From: Micromonospora acroterricola
GTDB taxonomy: Bacteria > Actinomycetota > Actinomycetes > Mycobacteriales > Micromonosporaceae
NCBI RefSeq assembly: GCF_003172955.1
Contig: NZ_QGKR01000280.1
Location: 1 to 40,795, forward strand
Length of the DNA: 40,795 nt
Reading direction: 5' to 3'
Made by a program: the position numbers and the translations under genes. Shown here piece by piece: positions 39,737 through 40,795 of the stretch (positions within the stretch are counted from its first letter, which is position 1; every line of letters starts with the position of its first letter). Below the pieces are notes generated by a model. The model was not told the DNA's origin. It searched no databases and saw nothing but the letters and a program-made list of their open reading frames with translations.

Positions 39737-40795
39737 TCATCGGCTGAGCCGGTTACGGCGGGCCAGCAGCTTCGCCGCGATCGTCAGGACCAGCACGAGG
39801 GCGACCAGGGTGAGTGCCGCGGTCCACGCCCGTGCCGGCGCGTACCTCGACGCGTCACCGGCCTGCTGGTAGACGAAGAGGGCCAGCGACGACTGGTTGT
39901 TCTCGAAGGGGTTGGTGTTGATCGCGGCGCCACCGCCGGCGACCAGCAGCACGGGAGCGGTCTCGCCGGCCGCGCGGGCGATGGCGAGCATGACGCCGGT
40001 GACGATGCCGGGCAGCGCGGTGGGCAGCACCACCCGCAGGATGGTCTTCCACTTGGGTACGCCGAGCGCGTACGCGCCCTCGCGCAGCGGCGCCGGGACG
40101 AGGCGCAGCATCTCCTCGGTGGACCGGACGATGGTGGGCAGCATCAGCACCGCGAGGGCCAGCGCGGCGGCGAAGCCGGAGAAGCTCGGCCGGCCGTCGT
40201 TGAACCACGGCGACACGATCAGCACCCAGAACGCCAGCACGAACAGGCCGGTGACGATCGACGGGATGCCGGTCATCACGTCCACGAAGAACCGGATCGC
40301 GAAGGCGAACCGGCCCCGGCCGTACTCCACGATGTAGATGGCGCAGAGGATGCCGAGCGGCACGGTGATCAGGGTGGCGATGCCGACCTGCTCCAGCGTG
40401 CCGACGATCGCGTGGTACGCGCCGCCCTCGGGGTCGCGGGCCCCGATGTTGTTCATCGAGGTCTGGAAGAAGTTGACGTCCAGCCGTTCGGCGCCCTTGC
40501 TGAACAGCGTCCAGACCACCGACGCGAGCGGCAGCACGGCCAGGACGAACGCGGAGTGGATCAGCGCGCTCCAGGTGCGGTTGCGGGCCGACCGCCGCCC
40601 CTCGACCGCGTTGGCGGCGGCGAAGAGCCCGATCAGGTAGAGCACCGCGCCGACGAGGACCACGAGGACAGGGCCGCCGATGCCGGTGCCGTAGACGATC
40701 GCGGCGGCGAGCGCCAGGGCCGCCACGGCGACGGCCGGTGCGGTGTACCCGGGCAGTCGCCGGGCCCGCAGCGAGGCGGGCTCGGCCGGCGGGCC
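39737..40795 (-). CDS. pstA: Phosphate ABC transporter permease PstA (5' end outside window)
   Basis: The frame is open to the right edge, so the N-terminus is missing; at least 352 residues are present. Hydrophobic helices include [55 protein letters not shown] and then the binding-protein-dependent transporter core. The motifs [42 protein letters not shown] and the EAA-type loop [43 protein letters not shown] identify PstA. The last helix is [17 protein letters not shown]. An extended N-terminal membrane segment before the core is longer than in enteric PstA and is common in actinobacteria. The stop lies 18 bases before the chosen pstB start. A GTG at 40726 could be taken as a start but the upstream codons look coding. 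Confidence 0.93.
   Translation of the reverse strand, partial: GPPAEPASLRARRLPGYTAPAVAVAALALAAAIVYGTGIGGPVLVVLVGAVLYLIGLFAAANAVEGRRSARNRTWSALIHSAFVLAVLPLASVVWTLFSKGAERLDVNFFQTSMNNIGARDPEGGAYHAIVGTLEQVGIATLITVPLGILCAIYIVEYGRGRFAFAIRFFVDVMTGIPSIVTGLFVLAFWVLIVSPWFNDGRPSFSGFAAALALAVLMLPTIVRSTEEMLRLVPAPLREGAYALGVPKWKTILRVVLPTALPGIVTGVMLAIARAAGETAPVLLVAGGGAAINTNPFENNQSSLALFVYQQAGDASRYAPARAWTAALTLVALVLVLTIAAKLLARRNRLSR

Noticed and set aside
40724..40726. GTG at 40726 as the pstA start
   Set aside because: Codons upstream to the window edge continue without a stop and look like the lead into the first membrane helix, so pstA is treated as truncated.

Overview
The window reads as chromosome from a high-G+C actinobacterium, most likely Micromonosporaceae (Micromonospora or a close relative). 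Support comes from the extreme third-position G+C, the many GTG starts, a SAM-IV riboswitch (a class concentrated in Actinomycetales), an ECF41 sigma factor, a solitary GroEL under CIRCE control, and G+C-rich palindromic terminators between genes. I count 37 protein genes. Two are cut by the window edges and one (dinG) is broken. No rRNA, tRNA, CRISPR array, phage or insertion sequence is visible. Coding strand changes often and most transcription units hold one or two genes.

Layout. 1-2968: an export-like pair, a hydrolase fused through a membrane helix to an ABC ATPase, plus its permease. 2978-4700: a DUF4232 lipoprotein, about 590 bases without a clear gene but with an operator-like cluster, and a DoxX protein. 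4896-6291: an ArsR-type repressor divergent from an EamA exporter, with two matching operators between them. 6314-7745: a SAM-I riboswitch and threonine synthase. 7853-9054: a structured leader ending in a strong intrinsic terminator just before a two-domain acetyltransferase. 9127-13151: PaaN-like aldehyde dehydrogenase, an acetyltransferase, a cold-shock protein and a membrane protein. 13166-15047: two CIRCE operators and groEL. 15104-18957: a small protein, another acetyltransferase and a multi-spanning membrane subtilisin. 19022-22916: glpD, a lipoprotein and a GlcD-type flavin oxidase. 22985-25230: DUF4031, HD-domain and FUSC proteins. 25258-28192: a SufS-like PLP enzyme under a SAM-IV riboswitch, divergent from a PrsW protease. 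28211-30290: a 55-residue membrane protein, a GroES paralogue and an AI-2E family transporter. 30399-32244: a dinG helicase with an internal deletion and frameshift. 32387-36747: DUF402 protein, ECF41 sigma factor, PPK2 kinase, and a DUF47-PiT phosphate operon behind a PHO-box-like triple repeat. 36810-40795: a Gfo/Idh/MocA oxidoreductase, a 69-base palindromic element, a NUDIX protein, and pstB-pstA.

How the genes relate. Phosphate is the clearest theme in the last 7 kb: polyphosphate kinase, low-affinity Pi transport with its PhoU-like partner, and the high-affinity Pst system. SAM sensing occurs twice with two riboswitch classes, tying threonine synthase and a sulfur-type PLP enzyme to SAM supply. 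Protein folding is represented by a solitary groEL and a separate groES-like gene about 13 kb away. About a dozen genes have a TANNNT box 6-7 bases before the start codon, so leaderless transcription appears common here.

Strongest leads: the SAM-IV expression platform, with two mutually exclusive 8-bp helices; the twin operators centred exactly 42 bp apart; the terminator-bearing leader before the 8035 acetyltransferase; the trans-membrane hydrolase-ABC ATPase fusion; and the PHO-box triple repeat overlapping the end of ppk2.
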